Counted from the first letter of the stretch, positions 1-10,741 are shown. The stretch: 64,000 nt of DNA from Microbulbifer sp. A4B17 (GCF_003076275.1 NZ_CP029064.1:3762001-3826000), one strand, 5' to 3'. Program-made: numbers and translations. The notes: generated from the sequence alone by a model not told the origin.

Positions 1-367
1 AAAAATTACTGATCTGGATTTATCAAATAAATATTAATGTTTGACAAGATTGAAATCATCCACTAACGGTCCATCATCCTTTCATTCTACTAGAGTTTAG
101 TATAACTTAGTGTTTTATTAGGTGAGGCTACCCACACCAATCCAAACTATAAGTTGATCACAGATAAACGTCATGGGCCTGTTATCCCTTAGAGGATTAA
201 ATTGGGCTCTATAAATTGGAGAGGTCAAAGCTAAGTCTCGCTCTTTTCATTTGAATCTAGAAAATAAACACACTCCGATCACAATGACAATTAACCAGAA
301 AACGATTTAAATCAAAAAGGAATAAGCGCACAGCAAGCTCGAATGGACCCCCAAAAAACTACCACTT
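1..367. other. Gene-free left edge
   Basis: AT-rich sequence with no credible reading frame, tRNA or strong hairpin. It borders a transposase remnant, so it may be decayed mobile-element DNA, but I could not recognise any part of it. Confidence 0.5.
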
Positions 368-598
368 GTGGTTGGCGAGCGTATGAACACGTTTAAGAGA
401 CTGCCTTTTCAGTTAGATCGCTACTTGGTACTGGTAAACTGGAGAGCCGGACATTTAGATCCGAGGAAGCGCGGCGCTATTTCTCATGACATCTTCCCTG
501 TTCTCAAACGGATGGGTATCTCACCAAAACACTGGCTCTACCTAAATCGAAATTTTGAAAGCCGCTTTAAAGGCCTGGTGAGTCAGCAGGGGGGGTAG
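368..598 (+). pseudogene. C-terminal fragment of an IS200-like/REP-associated transposase
   Basis: A 76-residue frame resembles the C-terminal tail of the roughly 300-residue REP-associated (Y1-type) transposases. It shows the order L-P-F-x-L-x-x-Y, a V-x-W stretch, an R-K-R-G-A-I motif, a P-x-L-x-R-x-G-I segment and an H-W-L-Y-L motif ending near F-K-G-L-V. The catalytic HUH/Tyr N-terminal part is absent and no upstream frame supplies it, so this is a remnant. Translation could begin at GTG 368 or at the ATG at residue 6, but no product is expected to be active. Family assignment is from memory of the conserved tail and is moderately secure. Confidence 0.5.
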
Positions 599-936
599 AT
601 AAGCTTGCATCCAACTCGACAATGCTAGTTCAGCGTTATAAACGACTGCCGGCGCTTCCTTTCTGCTAAACCCTGCTAATTCCCATGTGGTTTCCCAACG
701 CTATTCTTCTGCTTTTATCCAAATTCAATATTTCAAGCCCCAGGTGAAACTCTCCACAACTTCATAGCGCTTAGCGCTAAACCAAGTTGAGATGACTGTT
801 AGAGATAGTCATCAACAATACTACTAGAACCCCTCTCTAATCTATGGAGCTTATTGCCACATTACTTTAGACTCGAGCTATTTAGCGCTGATGACCATCG
901 GAAGAAGTTCTACTCTATTCTAAATATATCATCACC
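599..936. other. Intergenic region downstream of the Rhs immunity gene
   Basis: About 340 bases between the transposase remnant and the putative immunity gene. No reading frame, tRNA or convincing terminator was seen. The minus-strand toxin-immunity transcription unit runs into this region. Confidence 0.5.
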
Positions 937-1287
937 TCAACTTCTAACTTTAAGAGCTAAATCTTCACAAATTATATCAATGATAGTACTTCCATGAATT
1001 TTAATTATATGAAATTTTCTATTAATCATACTTTGAGCATCTAAATCAAACAAATAATAACTAACATCTTTTTCTTCTATTTCTCGATATTCATGAGAAA
1101 CATCAACCACTGCTATCTCATCTTCCTCCATATCTAATATATCGTTGGATATGCTGAGATATAAGATTCTCAAAAACTGAACATCTTTAACACCTTCATT
1201 GGTAGACACCGTTAATATAAATTTTTTTCTATCGGACAAGTTAACATTTTCAATAAAACTAATATCAATTGATGATAAAAGTGTCAC
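937..1287 (-). CDS. Putative immunity protein for the adjacent Rhs toxin
   Basis: A 116-residue acidic cytoplasmic-type protein with no signal peptide or membrane segment and no family I recognise. The start is GTG at 1287, with an AAGGAG ribosome site about six bases upstream that overlaps the TAA stop of the Rhs gene. The two genes are only nine bases apart and probably translationally coupled. The gene is clearly more AT-rich than the Rhs core, as is typical of exchangeable toxin-tip and immunity cassettes. The immunity role is inferred from position, size and composition, not from homology. It could instead be an unrelated small gene, but the coupling argues against that. Confidence 0.6.
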   Translation of the reverse strand: MTLLSSIDISFIENVNLSDRKKFILTVSTNEGVKDVQFLRILYLSISNDILDMEEDEIAVVDVSHEYREIEEKDVSYYLFDLDAQSMINRKFHIIKIHGSTIIDIICEDLALKVRS

Positions 1288-1296
1288 AATATCTCC

Positions 1297-4200
1297 TTAA
1301 GGATTAAACACTTCAAGCGGATGTTCACTATGATCCAAGTGGCGAGGGATTTCTGCACCATCTGGCCCAAGTCGCTGACCTCTATTTATTCGTGCACCAT
1401 CTGCCCCATATCTAGGCGCCGCGTTTCGTACAACTCGGCCTGTCTTCCAATTAACCCATACCTCTGACCCATCACTATGTCTGAAGCGTTGATAGCCCGA
1501 TTTTGCTACTGACTTTCCCTCAAACCCCGCATCCCGAAGAATCTCAGCAACTTCCGATGCACTTCTTGACCCTAGATTACCCAATTCAGATGCTGCACCA
1601 TTTCCACCAACGCCTCGTGAATGAGGTAATAGTTTTTGCTCTTTGATTTTCTTTTTCTTTCCGTAATGTGCTATAGCCAGACTGGCAGCAATAGCAGCAG
1701 TAATTCCGCCAGCTTTTACACCCGTTTTAATAGATTCGTCAAGTGTGCTTTCTTCAAATAGCCTCTGATTATTGATATAAAAATCATCACCTGAAACTAA
1801 AGTATGAAATTCGGCAAAGCTCTGCGCATAATGAGGCTGGGACGAGTAAGCTAGGTAATGTAATGACATCTTCAGACTTGCCATTAGCTGCTGTTGATAA
1901 GCTAACTGCTGAAGTTGCATCTGATGCTGCAACATATCCATCTGTGTAGGAGTTGGCCCACAGTCTCCACCATACACACCCGTTGGTCTACCAGCAGAGT
2001 ACCACTGATAACAAGCTTCATATCCATTTGGGTCAATTAAGCTCAGCGGGTTATTAAAGGCATAGGTGTAGCGATTAAAGCTCTGGGTATTGTAGGGCGA
2101 CTGAATCAACAGATCTGCACTCATAAAGCGCCCAACAATTGGGTCAAAGACACGCCCATTCATATGCACCAAAGAGAGCTGATCCAGCATTTCATGACCG
2201 GTGAAACCCTTTGCAGTCGGTAGGGCCTCTGGGTCACCACCAGTTGGGTCGCCATCACTCCAATCATCCAGGCGGCGCAATCCAAATGGGCTGTAGGCTA
2301 ACCGCTCCACCGGGTTGCCATCAGCATCGGTAATACTCTCTACAGACCCCAGGTGATCCAGGTGCATATAGAGTATTTGCGTATCGCCGGAATCAGCTTC
2401 ACTGTGCAAAAGGTAGCTACCCAGGTAGCTCTTTTGGATGGTGCCGCTCTCCCCAACCACTACTTCATACTGGCCTCCCGCCAGGTAGTAAGTAGTTGCT
2501 GAATCATTGACCTGCTTATAGCGAGCGCGGTCCGGACCATAACTGAAGTAGGTGCTATCGATACGGGTGGGCTTGTTAAATACATCGTACTCCGCAGCAA
2601 CACCTGCCCGGCTCGTCATATTGCCGTAAACGTCGTACTGGTATGAAAGACCGCCCGCTTCAGTTACCGCATGGACGCCAGCATTACCGCTACGCTCGTA
2701 CTTAAGGGTGCCCACATCGGTACGGGAGGTCAGATTACCCAGGTCATCATAACCGTAATTGATAACCCGACTGCCAGAGGAAAGGCCCGTGGTACTCGCT
2801 TTGGTCAGGCGGTTAAGATCATCAAAAGTAAAGCTCTCGACAATAGCTTCCTGCGCAGAACCCGCACTGTCCTCTCTGCTACTCGCCCGATTCAACAGGT
2901 TGCCCATGCTGTCATACTGATAACTTAGGGATTGAATATTGCCGGTAACCGTCCCCCCCAGGCTTCCATCTCCAGTAATAATTCCGGTGAGCAAGCCACT
3001 GTCGCTATCGTAGGTACTTTTACTGACCAGGCCATTACCGAATTGCTGATAGATCAGGTTGCCCCGCTCATCCTCAGTATCATCCGCCTGCCACAGCAAG
3101 GCCGGGGCACTGAGATCGGTAATATCGTAGGCGTACAGCAGGAAACCATTGCTGTCATAGCTCTGCTCAACAGCAAACCCTCCCGGATAAGTAGCAGATT
3201 GCTCCCGGCTGAAAGCATCGTAACTATAAGAAAAACTCTTTGTGCCCAGCCCAGTGATTGTTGTCGATATCTGGTCGACTCGAGTCAGGCTGTCGTAATG
3301 ATAGGATTCACTAAAGTCCGCCTTGGATTTACTACTGAGCAGACCGTACTTGGTTGTATCGTAAACCCAGCTGCTGGTCTCAGACGTACTATCTGCGGCG
3401 GTATCTATACGGGAGGTAACCCGGCCCAGTAAATCAAACTCCTGGGTAAAATACTTTTCATTAGCCGTTCCCTGCGCCCAAGTCTGCCTGCGCAACTGAC
3501 CCAGCCCATCGTATTCAAAATTGAGCTGCCCCGAGTCGGGGTCTAGTATCTGAACTTTATTGCCAGACAAGTCGTAACCAATAGAAATCTGACTATTCGA
3601 ATCACCGTTAACTTCAGTTTGCACCAGGTTACCCTGGCTATCGTACTCATAGGAGATAGGTGTGCTATTAGCATCAACTACACGAACAACCTGACCCAAA
3701 CTATTCAAGTAGGTATAGTGCTCTTGCTGGCTACTGCCTCCATCACCATCTTCTACCGTCACCGTACGCTTTATTTTTTGTGCGTAAGTACTGTCGCTAC
3801 TGTAACTAATTACAAGGCTGCCTCCTGCATCACGCTGCTTAGTCTCCATCCGCGACAGCTCGTCATAGGTATAAGTCGTCCAGGCCGTCGCTGAGCTTCC
3901 AGTAAAAGGCTCTGACTCACGGTAGACTTGGCCAGCCGCATTGTACTCAGTATCCACTTTAACGCTGCCGCCACTCATGGTGAGCTGCTCACTGCGCACC
4001 TCTCGCCCCAGCATATCGTAGTAGACCGCTGAGGTCGGGGCGCCCAGATAGCCAGGCAGCGCGTCATTGGTTACCTCAGAAATTACCGCATATACAGCGT
4101 CTGCAGGGCAAGACACTTCACCAGAATCACAGAAATAACGGAAAATTTCTGTGTAGGTGCCATCTGCAGACTGCTCAACCTCAGCACGGCCAAATGCGTC

Positions 4201-7200
4201 ATACAGCGTAGTTTGGGTCAGCCCGTTGGCATCGGTAGTAGAGTTAACCAGGCCATACCGCGTGTCATAGGTTAAGGTGCCGGTATGTTCCAGTGCATTT
4301 TTTTCAGTCTGGGGATAGAGCTGATCCAGGAAATCACTGAGCGTTTCAATGGAGCGGCTACTTAAAGTGCCACCATCGATATCGCCACCGGTAACCTTGG
4401 TATTGGTCACCAAGCCTTGGCTATTGCGTGTGTAAGTACTTTGCAGCCAGTTATCTTCGCCCACAAACTCCTTACTGACCGCTACCGCAAGAGTATCCGG
4501 TTCTGCAGTGTAGGTGTGGGTATAGGAACGCTGGTCAGAACTACTGCCATTATTGGTGGTTACCGTACGGCTATCCACAAAGGAAATCAGCCAGTCACTT
4601 TCATTCGGGGAAACACTACTAACTGTTTTCTTAGTGCCCTCCATCCCTGTCACCGTACTGCCAGAGAGGCCTGTACCGGAGGTTAAAGTAACTGTTAGCG
4701 GGTTTCCGTAGGCATCAAAACTGCTCTCTATTTTGCTAACTTTTAGAGGAGACGATGCACTACTCGTTGTTAAGCCGTATTCACGGGTAATACTATCGGC
4801 TAAATAGGGGAAGCGATCATTACTGCTATGCAGCTTGTAACTATTGTCGATTAGCTCTACCAACTTGCCATTGGAGTTTTTAATCGTCTTGGAAGACAAA
4901 AATCCAGTATAGGGAAACTCTTGTAAGTATTCGCTGGTTGTAACCAAATCGGAAACAGTATCTTCTATTGTCTGCTCTTCGAACCCCAGATATCCACGGC
5001 CATGAAGATCTAACTTACTCCCCTTGTAGTGGTAGAAGCGATTATTAAAGCCCCCCAAACCATTACTAATTTGCGTTTTATAGACTACATGCTGGCCCCG
5101 TATTGTATTAATAACAGGAAACTTTAACCCAACTCCCCCTTCATACAGCGGTGAACCATTTACTAGGCGACTATCTAATGGACTAAATAAAAATTTAGTC
5201 TTAACACCATAGCTGCTCTCCACTTCGACAAGTAAGTCAGATTTGCTTCCTATATCAAATAGAAGCTTGGCATCACCATCAGAGTTCTCATCGCGATAAT
5301 AAACATCTTTTAATCCATCATTATTTATATCCTCAAATAATGGCCCACTATCAGAGGATATATCAAAGTCAAGTAATCCATTCAGGGCACCATCAAATGG
5401 ATCAGCGTCAACACTTTCAAAGTCGGCAACTACTTCTCCAGACGGCATTATTCTCTGAGTAGTTATTAATACACGCCAAGCGGATCCATCAGCTTTTTGA
5501 GAAACAATATCTGGAGTTCCATCCTTATTGAAATCTAACAAAAATGAAATTTGATTTTTGTGATCCCCAGAGCTAATCCCCGTATCTATTTCCGAACCAA
5601 AAACACCCCCCTCATTTAGATAAATCCGCCAAGATCCATCTATCTCACCATCATCAGTTACACGAACAACGTAATCGTTTAACCCATCATTATTAAGATC
5701 TACAAATATACCATTATAATTTGTTGCATAGGGTGTTGACACTTCACGCTTCGAACTGGACAACCAATAAGTAAACCCGTTTTTAGTATCATAGCGCTCA
5801 ATTAAACGACCAACTGTTTGAGTGACTGTGATATCTTCTCCATCACCCCTTGGTAAGCTCACTTCAGCATATTTAACTAACTCACCATCACCGATATTTC
5901 GTAAAAAGAAACGTTCAGTATCCCTAGAAGAGATATCTAGTAGGCCATCACCATCTACATCAGTTACTAAAAGTCCTCTACTGGAGTAGCTATCTGATGA
6001 CCAGAAAAGAGTTCCTTCACTTTCCACATAAGTAAAGTTATCTCCGCCGTCAATCCAATTGTTATCATTCCTCAACCAAATTCTGCCAGCAGCACCAAAA
6101 GGGCTTAGAAAAAAATCATCTAGTCCATCATTATTGAAATCTGCAACCAGAGCTGAAGCAATTGGAGAGACCATATCACCACAACAAATTCCATCCTGAG
6201 GATAAATATTCGTTACAGTTGAAGCTCCAGGGGTATCGAGATCAAAACGAAGAACATACAAATATAATGAATTTTTTCCATTTGAATCAATGCTCTTGTT
6301 GCCTAGCAATAACCCATATTCTTCTCCCAACCTTATAGGCTGAGCAATTTCACCCGAATCCGTACCATGCCTAATAACCCCCTCCTCTGTTGTAGGCTCT
6401 ACAAGGGTGAAGCAACCATCATCTCTTCCACGAGCAACAGCCCAATTAAACTTAGTGAATACTCCTTCTACTTTTCCGAGCCTAAAAACTATATCTTGAA
6501 AACCATCATTATCAACATCAATAACCTTTGGTGAAAATGCATCATCTAAATAAGGAGTAATATCCAAGTCACACTGACCAAAATTGCTCTCTTCTAACTC
6601 TGTATTACCATCTTGCCAAGAAAATTTTGTTGGTCGAGCACAATCCTGAGTAAAACCATCATCGCGGTATCCGCACTCAATAACACCAGCTAAGCGATAA
6701 CGATGAGAAAGGCCTCCTCGCTCATAATACAGATTGTATTCACGCACAGGGGTTCCACTGGTAGAACTCGAGGGGCTGGTAACACCAATATAGGTGGTTA
6801 CAGATTTAAGAAGTTTACTAGTGACGAAACTGCCACCATCATCATAACCCCAGGGGCGATCTGTCAGATAGCTGGCACTACCAGTCTCGCGATCTTCATA
6901 TTCAAAACGCACAGCTGAATCGGGACTATAATCCACTCGCTGGGGATAAAACTCACCGGAAGAATTATCCTCGTAATAGGTAACCGTATAACTATTACCA
7001 AAACGGTCGGTTACTTTATTGACAGCCCAAGTACCTATAGGACCGCTGGATTGGCCTGGGGCCTCCACCCGACTATCGGAAGTATTACCAAATTCCAGAA
7101 TCAGGCCACTTCGGGTCCAGGCTTTAAAATACTTGGGCCCATTACTTTGTGAGCCACTGGAAACTATCTTGGTAAATGTATCAATCTCAGTGCGGTACTC

Positions 7201-8196
7201 TGTACCGCTTGCCCAGTATTGGCTATTGGTTGCAGGATCACTGGCAGCGCTAACTGCAATCAGTTTTTTCCCGTCCAGACAAAGGCGCTCACTGGTGCTG
7301 TAACGCTCCGCCCCCGACTGGGCAGACGTGCCCTCTGTTGCCAGAGTCGGCTTGCAGCGATGAATATAGGAAAGGCCGTTTAGTTGCCACCCCATTCCCA
7401 GCAAGCCGTTACCACTTTGACTGCTGTATCCTAAAGAGAGCTTAGGCTCTATCCCATTAATACCCACAGGGATCTCAAGGGGCATATTATATGAAGCTGT
7501 TCCGGTGGGCCCCACCCCGGCATTGCCTTTCGAAAGGGCAACAAAACTACTACTGCTATCCAGGTAAACCTTAAGCGCTGATAGCTCACCACTGCTATCA
7601 CCGTAAGCTACTTCATGAACACTATCAGAGCCTTCAAGTAGCAGATCATCTATCCCATCACCATCAACATCCGATACCGACACCGATGCCCGATTAGATG
7701 CAAATAAATTACTATCCAAATAATCTGAGATAACAGGAGTATTCCCCGACAATAAAATCAGGCTGTCATCACTGGCGCTGGTGCCTTGCAGGAAATAGTC
7801 AGTATTACCATCCCCATCAAAATCGCCCGTCAAAAGTGATTGGTGTGCACTGGACCAACTGACACTATCCAGCGTTGACTGATTGGGAGAAGAGACTACA
7901 ATGTAAGTCCCATCACCATTAGAGAGCAGTACAATTGCCTCGTACAACGAATCGGTAACAATAGGGGTAATTACATCTCCGTGAAGCAAGACATAATTAG
8001 GATTTGGTGACAGGTAGAGGTCATCATTACCATCTCCATCATAATCCCCAGTTAATACTTCATGGCCAACACTTGTCCACTCTGCTTCATCAGCGTTTGC
8101 CACTCCTGAAAAAGCTGCAAAAGTCAAAAACAATGCTAATTTAATTGGTTTCGGCAATTCCAAAAGACAACCCAACATCGATTTAACTTTTAACAT
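1297..8196 (-). CDS. Secreted SpvB/Rhs-repeat polymorphic toxin
   Basis: A 2299-residue protein with a Sec signal peptide (residues 1-35, ANA cleavage site). FG-GAP/VCBS-like repeats (D-x-D-G-D-G pattern) follow from about residue 45. An SpvB-type segment begins near residue 240, and more VCBS repeats lie in a TcdB-middle-like region (about 550-1000). Rhs/YD repeats fill about 1250-2000. The hyperconserved Rhs core ends near residue 2060 (G-R-F-M-S-A-D, then D-P-N-G-Y). The variable C-terminus holds a Gln/Met-rich stretch, a hydrophobic glycine/alanine helix near 2160-2178 and a basic ~110-residue tip rich in G, R and H. The tip is presumably the toxin, possibly a nuclease, but I could not name its family. 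In known Rhs proteins the repeats form a shell enclosing the tip. The signal peptide points to Sec export rather than type VI loading. A putative immunity gene follows directly. Confidence 0.9.
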   Translation of the reverse strand: MLKVKSMLGCLLELPKPIKLALFLTFAAFSGVANADEAEWTSVGHEVLTGDYDGDGNDDLYLSPNPNYVLLHGDVITPIVTDSLYEAIVLLSNGDGTYIVVSSPNQSTLDSVSWSSAHQSLLTGDFDGDGNTDYFLQGTSASDDSLILLSGNTPVISDYLDSNLFASNRASVSVSDVDGDGIDDLLLEGSDSVHEVAYGDSSGELSALKVYLDSSSSFVALSKGNAGVGPTGTASYNMPLEIPVGINGIEPKLSLGYSSQSGNGLLGMGWQLNGLSYIHRCKPTLATEGTSAQSGAERYSTSERLCLDGKKLIAVSAASDPATNSQYWASGTEYRTEIDTFTKIVSSGSQSNGPKYFKAWTRSGLILEFGNTSDSRVEAPGQSSGPIGTWAVNKVTDRFGNSYTVTYYEDNSSGEFYPQRVDYSPDSAVRFEYEDRETGSASYLTDRPWGYDDGGSFVTSKLLKSVTTYIGVTSPSSSTSGTPVREYNLYYERGGLSHRYRLAGVIECGYRDDGFTQDCARPTKFSWQDGNTELEESNFGQCDLDITPYLDDAFSPKVIDVDNDGFQDIVFRLGKVEGVFTKFNWAVARGRDDGCFTLVEPTTEEGVIRHGTDSGEIAQPIRLGEEYGLLLGNKSIDSNGKNSLYLYVLRFDLDTPGASTVTNIYPQDGICCGDMVSPIASALVADFNNDGLDDFFLSPFGAAGRIWLRNDNNWIDGGDNFTYVESEGTLFWSSDSYSSRGLLVTDVDGDGLLDISSRDTERFFLRNIGDGELVKYAEVSLPRGDGEDITVTQTVGRLIERYDTKNGFTYWLSSSKREVSTPYATNYNGIFVDLNNDGLNDYVVRVTDDGEIDGSWRIYLNEGGVFGSEIDTGISSGDHKNQISFLLDFNKDGTPDIVSQKADGSAWRVLITTQRIMPSGEVVADFESVDADPFDGALNGLLDFDISSDSGPLFEDINNDGLKDVYYRDENSDGDAKLLFDIGSKSDLLVEVESSYGVKTKFLFSPLDSRLVNGSPLYEGGVGLKFPVINTIRGQHVVYKTQISNGLGGFNNRFYHYKGSKLDLHGRGYLGFEEQTIEDTVSDLVTTSEYLQEFPYTGFLSSKTIKNSNGKLVELIDNSYKLHSSNDRFPYLADSITREYGLTTSSASSPLKVSKIESSFDAYGNPLTVTLTSGTGLSGSTVTGMEGTKKTVSSVSPNESDWLISFVDSRTVTTNNGSSSDQRSYTHTYTAEPDTLAVAVSKEFVGEDNWLQSTYTRNSQGLVTNTKVTGGDIDGGTLSSRSIETLSDFLDQLYPQTEKNALEHTGTLTYDTRYGLVNSTTDANGLTQTTLYDAFGRAEVEQSADGTYTEIFRYFCDSGEVSCPADAVYAVISEVTNDALPGYLGAPTSAVYYDMLGREVRSEQLTMSGGSVKVDTEYNAAGQVYRESEPFTGSSATAWTTYTYDELSRMETKQRDAGGSLVISYSSDSTYAQKIKRTVTVEDGDGGSSQQEHYTYLNSLGQVVRVVDANSTPISYEYDSQGNLVQTEVNGDSNSQISIGYDLSGNKVQILDPDSGQLNFEYDGLGQLRRQTWAQGTANEKYFTQEFDLLGRVTSRIDTAADSTSETSSWVYDTTKYGLLSSKSKADFSESYHYDSLTRVDQISTTITGLGTKSFSYSYDAFSREQSATYPGGFAVEQSYDSNGFLLYAYDITDLSAPALLWQADDTEDERGNLIYQQFGNGLVSKSTYDSDSGLLTGIITGDGSLGGTVTGNIQSLSYQYDSMGNLLNRASSREDSAGSAQEAIVESFTFDDLNRLTKASTTGLSSGSRVINYGYDDLGNLTSRTDVGTLKYERSGNAGVHAVTEAGGLSYQYDVYGNMTSRAGVAAEYDVFNKPTRIDSTYFSYGPDRARYKQVNDSATTYYLAGGQYEVVVGESGTIQKSYLGSYLLHSEADSGDTQILYMHLDHLGSVESITDADGNPVERLAYSPFGLRRLDDWSDGDPTGGDPEALPTAKGFTGHEMLDQLSLVHMNGRVFDPIVGRFMSADLLIQSPYNTQSFNRYTYAFNNPLSLIDPNGYEACYQWYSAGRPTGVYGGDCGPTPTQMDMLQHQMQLQQLAYQQQLMASLKMSLHYLAYSSQPHYAQSFAEFHTLVSGDDFYINNQRLFEESTLDESIKTGVKAGGITAAIAASLAIAHYGKKKKIKEQKLLPHSRGVGGNGAASELGNLGSRSASEVAEILRDAGFEGKSVAKSGYQRFRHSDGSEVWVNWKTGRVVRNAAPRYGADGARINRGQRLGPDGAEIPRHLDHSEHPLEVFNP

Positions 8197-8781
8197 GTTT
8201 CTTCATTCCCCAGAGTGATGCTTTTTTTCAGACCACTTACGATTCTCTAGCTAAAAAGTAGGGGTCCAATTCTTATTGTTTTAAGCATGGAATCGGAAAG
8301 GATAAATTAACTTCCAGAAACAACGATACTTAAAACACGGTTTTTAAAGTGCTTAAAATTGGCGGGATACTATTCCGTAAAAAAAACTTTTACAAGAAAA
8401 CTTTAAATTAACAAATCACAAGTTAAATAAAATATACAAATGCAAGAAAAGTCATACTTTGATTACGCATACCCTCTGAGGTTTTTATAAGCACCTGCAA
8501 ATAGAAAATCCACATTATCGTAAAAAAGATCCGCAATATCCCAAAACGCAAAAACCCGGGTTGACGTCATAAGAAAAAAAGGAATCAATTCAGCCAGAGG
8601 AATGGAGATACCTCATAAATATTTACGAAAAGGCTAAATTTAAGTTAAAGACAGATAATAAAACTTGGCGCAACCAAACAAAAAAATGGGGTATCGAGAT
8701 AATTACTATTAGAAACCGATATTTACCCAGACGGAGGCGGGAGTATGAGAGCCGCTTGAAGCCACTTACAATTATCAATAA
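8197..8781. other. AT-rich upstream region of the Rhs gene
   Basis: About 585 bases with no credible gene. It must hold the promoter of the Rhs toxin (reading leftward), but no clear -35/-10 pair could be chosen. A perfect octamer palindrome TGACGTCA lies near 8564. The composition is markedly AT-rich. Confidence 0.5.
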
Positions 8782-8801
8782 GGGGGAGACATAGCTCCCC
8801 C
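8782..8801 (-). terminator. Hairpin terminator of the lipoprotein gene
   Basis: GGGGGAG (8782-8788) pairs perfectly with CTCCCCC (8795-8801) around a six-base loop, nine bases after the stop codon at 8810. Read on the minus strand it is followed by a short T-rich run (TTATTG), so it fits an intrinsic terminator with a weak U tract. Confidence 0.65.
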
Positions 8802-8809
8802 AAATACCA

Positions 8810-10741
8810 TTAGTTCACACTATTCGAATGATAAATCATCGCCTGCCATATATTCTGTTGACCGCTAACATAGTTATCAAATGTTGGGTTCTTGATATAT
8901 GTCCAAGCAACCTTGCCATTCCCAAGATACATGGGTTCATCAAGGCCACCCCAACCGTAGTTTGGTAATTCAATTGGACCTTCAAGAATGTTCATGTCCG
9001 CATCAATCTCCATCACATAGTAAGATTTTGGCACCAATAAACGCTTAGAACCATTAGCAGAATAAATGCGATCATAGGAAAGGTTATCGGAGATACACTG
9101 GAACTTAGCGTAACCAAACAGATAACGACCATTCTTGAGGTCAATAAGCTGAGGATCACTAATTTGACAATCATTGTCCTCTACCAGCCAATTGTAGCCC
9201 TCTCCAGAAATACTACCGCTGCCATCAGTTTTGGCAATACCAACACGAGTCAGCGAGGAAGCGTCCAACCCGTCACCTGAATAAAGAGCTTGGCGACTTA
9301 TGATTGGATAATCAGTAGCATAAGCCATGTAGGAAAGAAAGCAATTAGTGGACTCATATCCCGCACAATCCTGATCAAAAGAATCACCACTGGAAGTGTC
9401 AACCCCTACTTCATCGCTAAGAAACTGCTCCATATCGGAATCTTCGATATATTTAGGCGAGACAATAACAGATAAATTAGTATTCTCATCCAAGGGTACA
9501 ACTGTATGGCCTCCTCCGTTGGATACCATCGCTGAAGTAGATGGTACAAAGTGATTAAAATACCCTTCGAAGAAATCACTCCACTCCATCTTTATGGCGA
9601 TAGTTCCTAACTGACCACGCGCACTTCCCATCCAGTCATTCCAGTCACTGGTACACAGAGCACCGTAGCTTTCATTGGCAGGGTTATAAAACGCACGAAT
9701 GTTCACCACGTGACCATTACCGCAGGCCCAATCCCAGCCCCGATTATCCGAGCCGCCCATATTCAGAGACCAATCATTTCTATTAATGACTGTTAAGCCG
9801 GCAGAATAGTGAGAACCACCGCCATCATCGAATACCCTAGCCGAAGCAGTGAACGCGTAACTAGCACGCCCCTCACTATCCGTATCTACATAGATTAGCT
9901 CCTGAGTTCCTAAATGTGTGCCGCCGTGTATTTTACTAACAACATAAGTATCGGGCGTTTCACTAAGGGACTCATTGTCCCACTCCATTAACCATATCTG
10001 GTCGTTATACTTTTCCTCTGCATCAGTACCTTCAACCTTGTCCAGGTTATCCTCCATTCTCATGTAGGTAGTACCATATTGTTCGACAAGGTCACCCTGA
10101 ATATCGTAACGCTCATGTGCTCGATACTCCGTATTACACAATACAGCCACCCGGGAACAGTCCTGGCTAACGGCAATACCATGAGACTCGTAACACTGGT
10201 TTAATATCGTCGCGTTGCCAGTCTGATCAAAACTGGAGGTATCAGGATTATATTGTAATTCATATACAGAGCCATAAGTGGTATCTGAAGCACTGGTGCC
10301 CTCCGATAAGGTGGTAGACACGAACATACGCGGTATATCAGAGCCTGTCGCGCATGTAGCTACATAGCTGCGAATGGGAATATCAATGTTATCCTCATCC
10401 TGCTCTCCGTCGGTTCGGGCAATATAGTGAGCCAATTGATACACTTCTTTAGCATTATTCATCGCTTCAGGCAAAGTCACATCTACAGCCGTCAGCGATG
10501 CAAACCCTAAATCTGTAACCTCTACCTCTCCTATAACAACCGTAGTGCCAACATTATCCGAAATCGGGGTATTGTCATCACCAGAGGAGCCTTGATCACC
10601 TCCGCTACTCCCCTGCCCACTTCCACCTTCTGTAGAAGATGTATCTGAATCCGAAGAGGAGCTCCCTCCTCCACCGCCACAGGCGGCTAGTAATGCCGTC
10701 AGAGAAAGCGCCAATAGCTTTTTATTAATCAATAAACTCAT
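8810..10741 (-). CDS. Large secreted lipoprotein of unknown function
   Basis: A 643-residue protein with a lipoprotein signal (lipobox L-A-A-C, Cys near residue 21). A low-complexity Gly/Ser/Asp linker of about 40 residues follows, then a long beta-rich domain. The mature part has many G-G/G-x-x-H turns, aromatic residues and several cysteines, which could suggest a beta-propeller-like fold; this is a guess from composition. No catalytic motif or named family was recognised. The linker is typical of surface-exposed lipoproteins in Cellvibrionales-type bacteria. The gene stands alone between the Rhs promoter region and a divergent SIMPL gene, with its own terminator at 8782-8801. Confidence 0.8.
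   Translation of the reverse strand: MSLLINKKLLALSLTALLAACGGGGGSSSSDSDTSSTEGGSGQGSSGGDQGSSGDDNTPISDNVGTTVVIGEVEVTDLGFASLTAVDVTLPEAMNNAKEVYQLAHYIARTDGEQDEDNIDIPIRSYVATCATGSDIPRMFVSTTLSEGTSASDTTYGSVYELQYNPDTSSFDQTGNATILNQCYESHGIAVSQDCSRVAVLCNTEYRAHERYDIQGDLVEQYGTTYMRMEDNLDKVEGTDAEEKYNDQIWLMEWDNESLSETPDTYVVSKIHGGTHLGTQELIYVDTDSEGRASYAFTASARVFDDGGGSHYSAGLTVINRNDWSLNMGGSDNRGWDWACGNGHVVNIRAFYNPANESYGALCTSDWNDWMGSARGQLGTIAIKMEWSDFFEGYFNHFVPSTSAMVSNGGGHTVVPLDENTNLSVIVSPKYIEDSDMEQFLSDEVGVDTSSGDSFDQDCAGYESTNCFLSYMAYATDYPIISRQALYSGDGLDASSLTRVGIAKTDGSGSISGEGYNWLVEDNDCQISDPQLIDLKNGRYLFGYAKFQCISDNLSYDRIYSANGSKRLLVPKSYYVMEIDADMNILEGPIELPNYGWGGLDEPMYLGNGKVAWTYIKNPTFDNYVSGQQNIWQAMIYHSNSVN

Noticed and set aside
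1297-8196. Type VI secretion-linked Rhs with PAAR domain
   Set aside because: There is a Sec signal peptide and no PAAR domain or VgrG/Hcp gene nearby.
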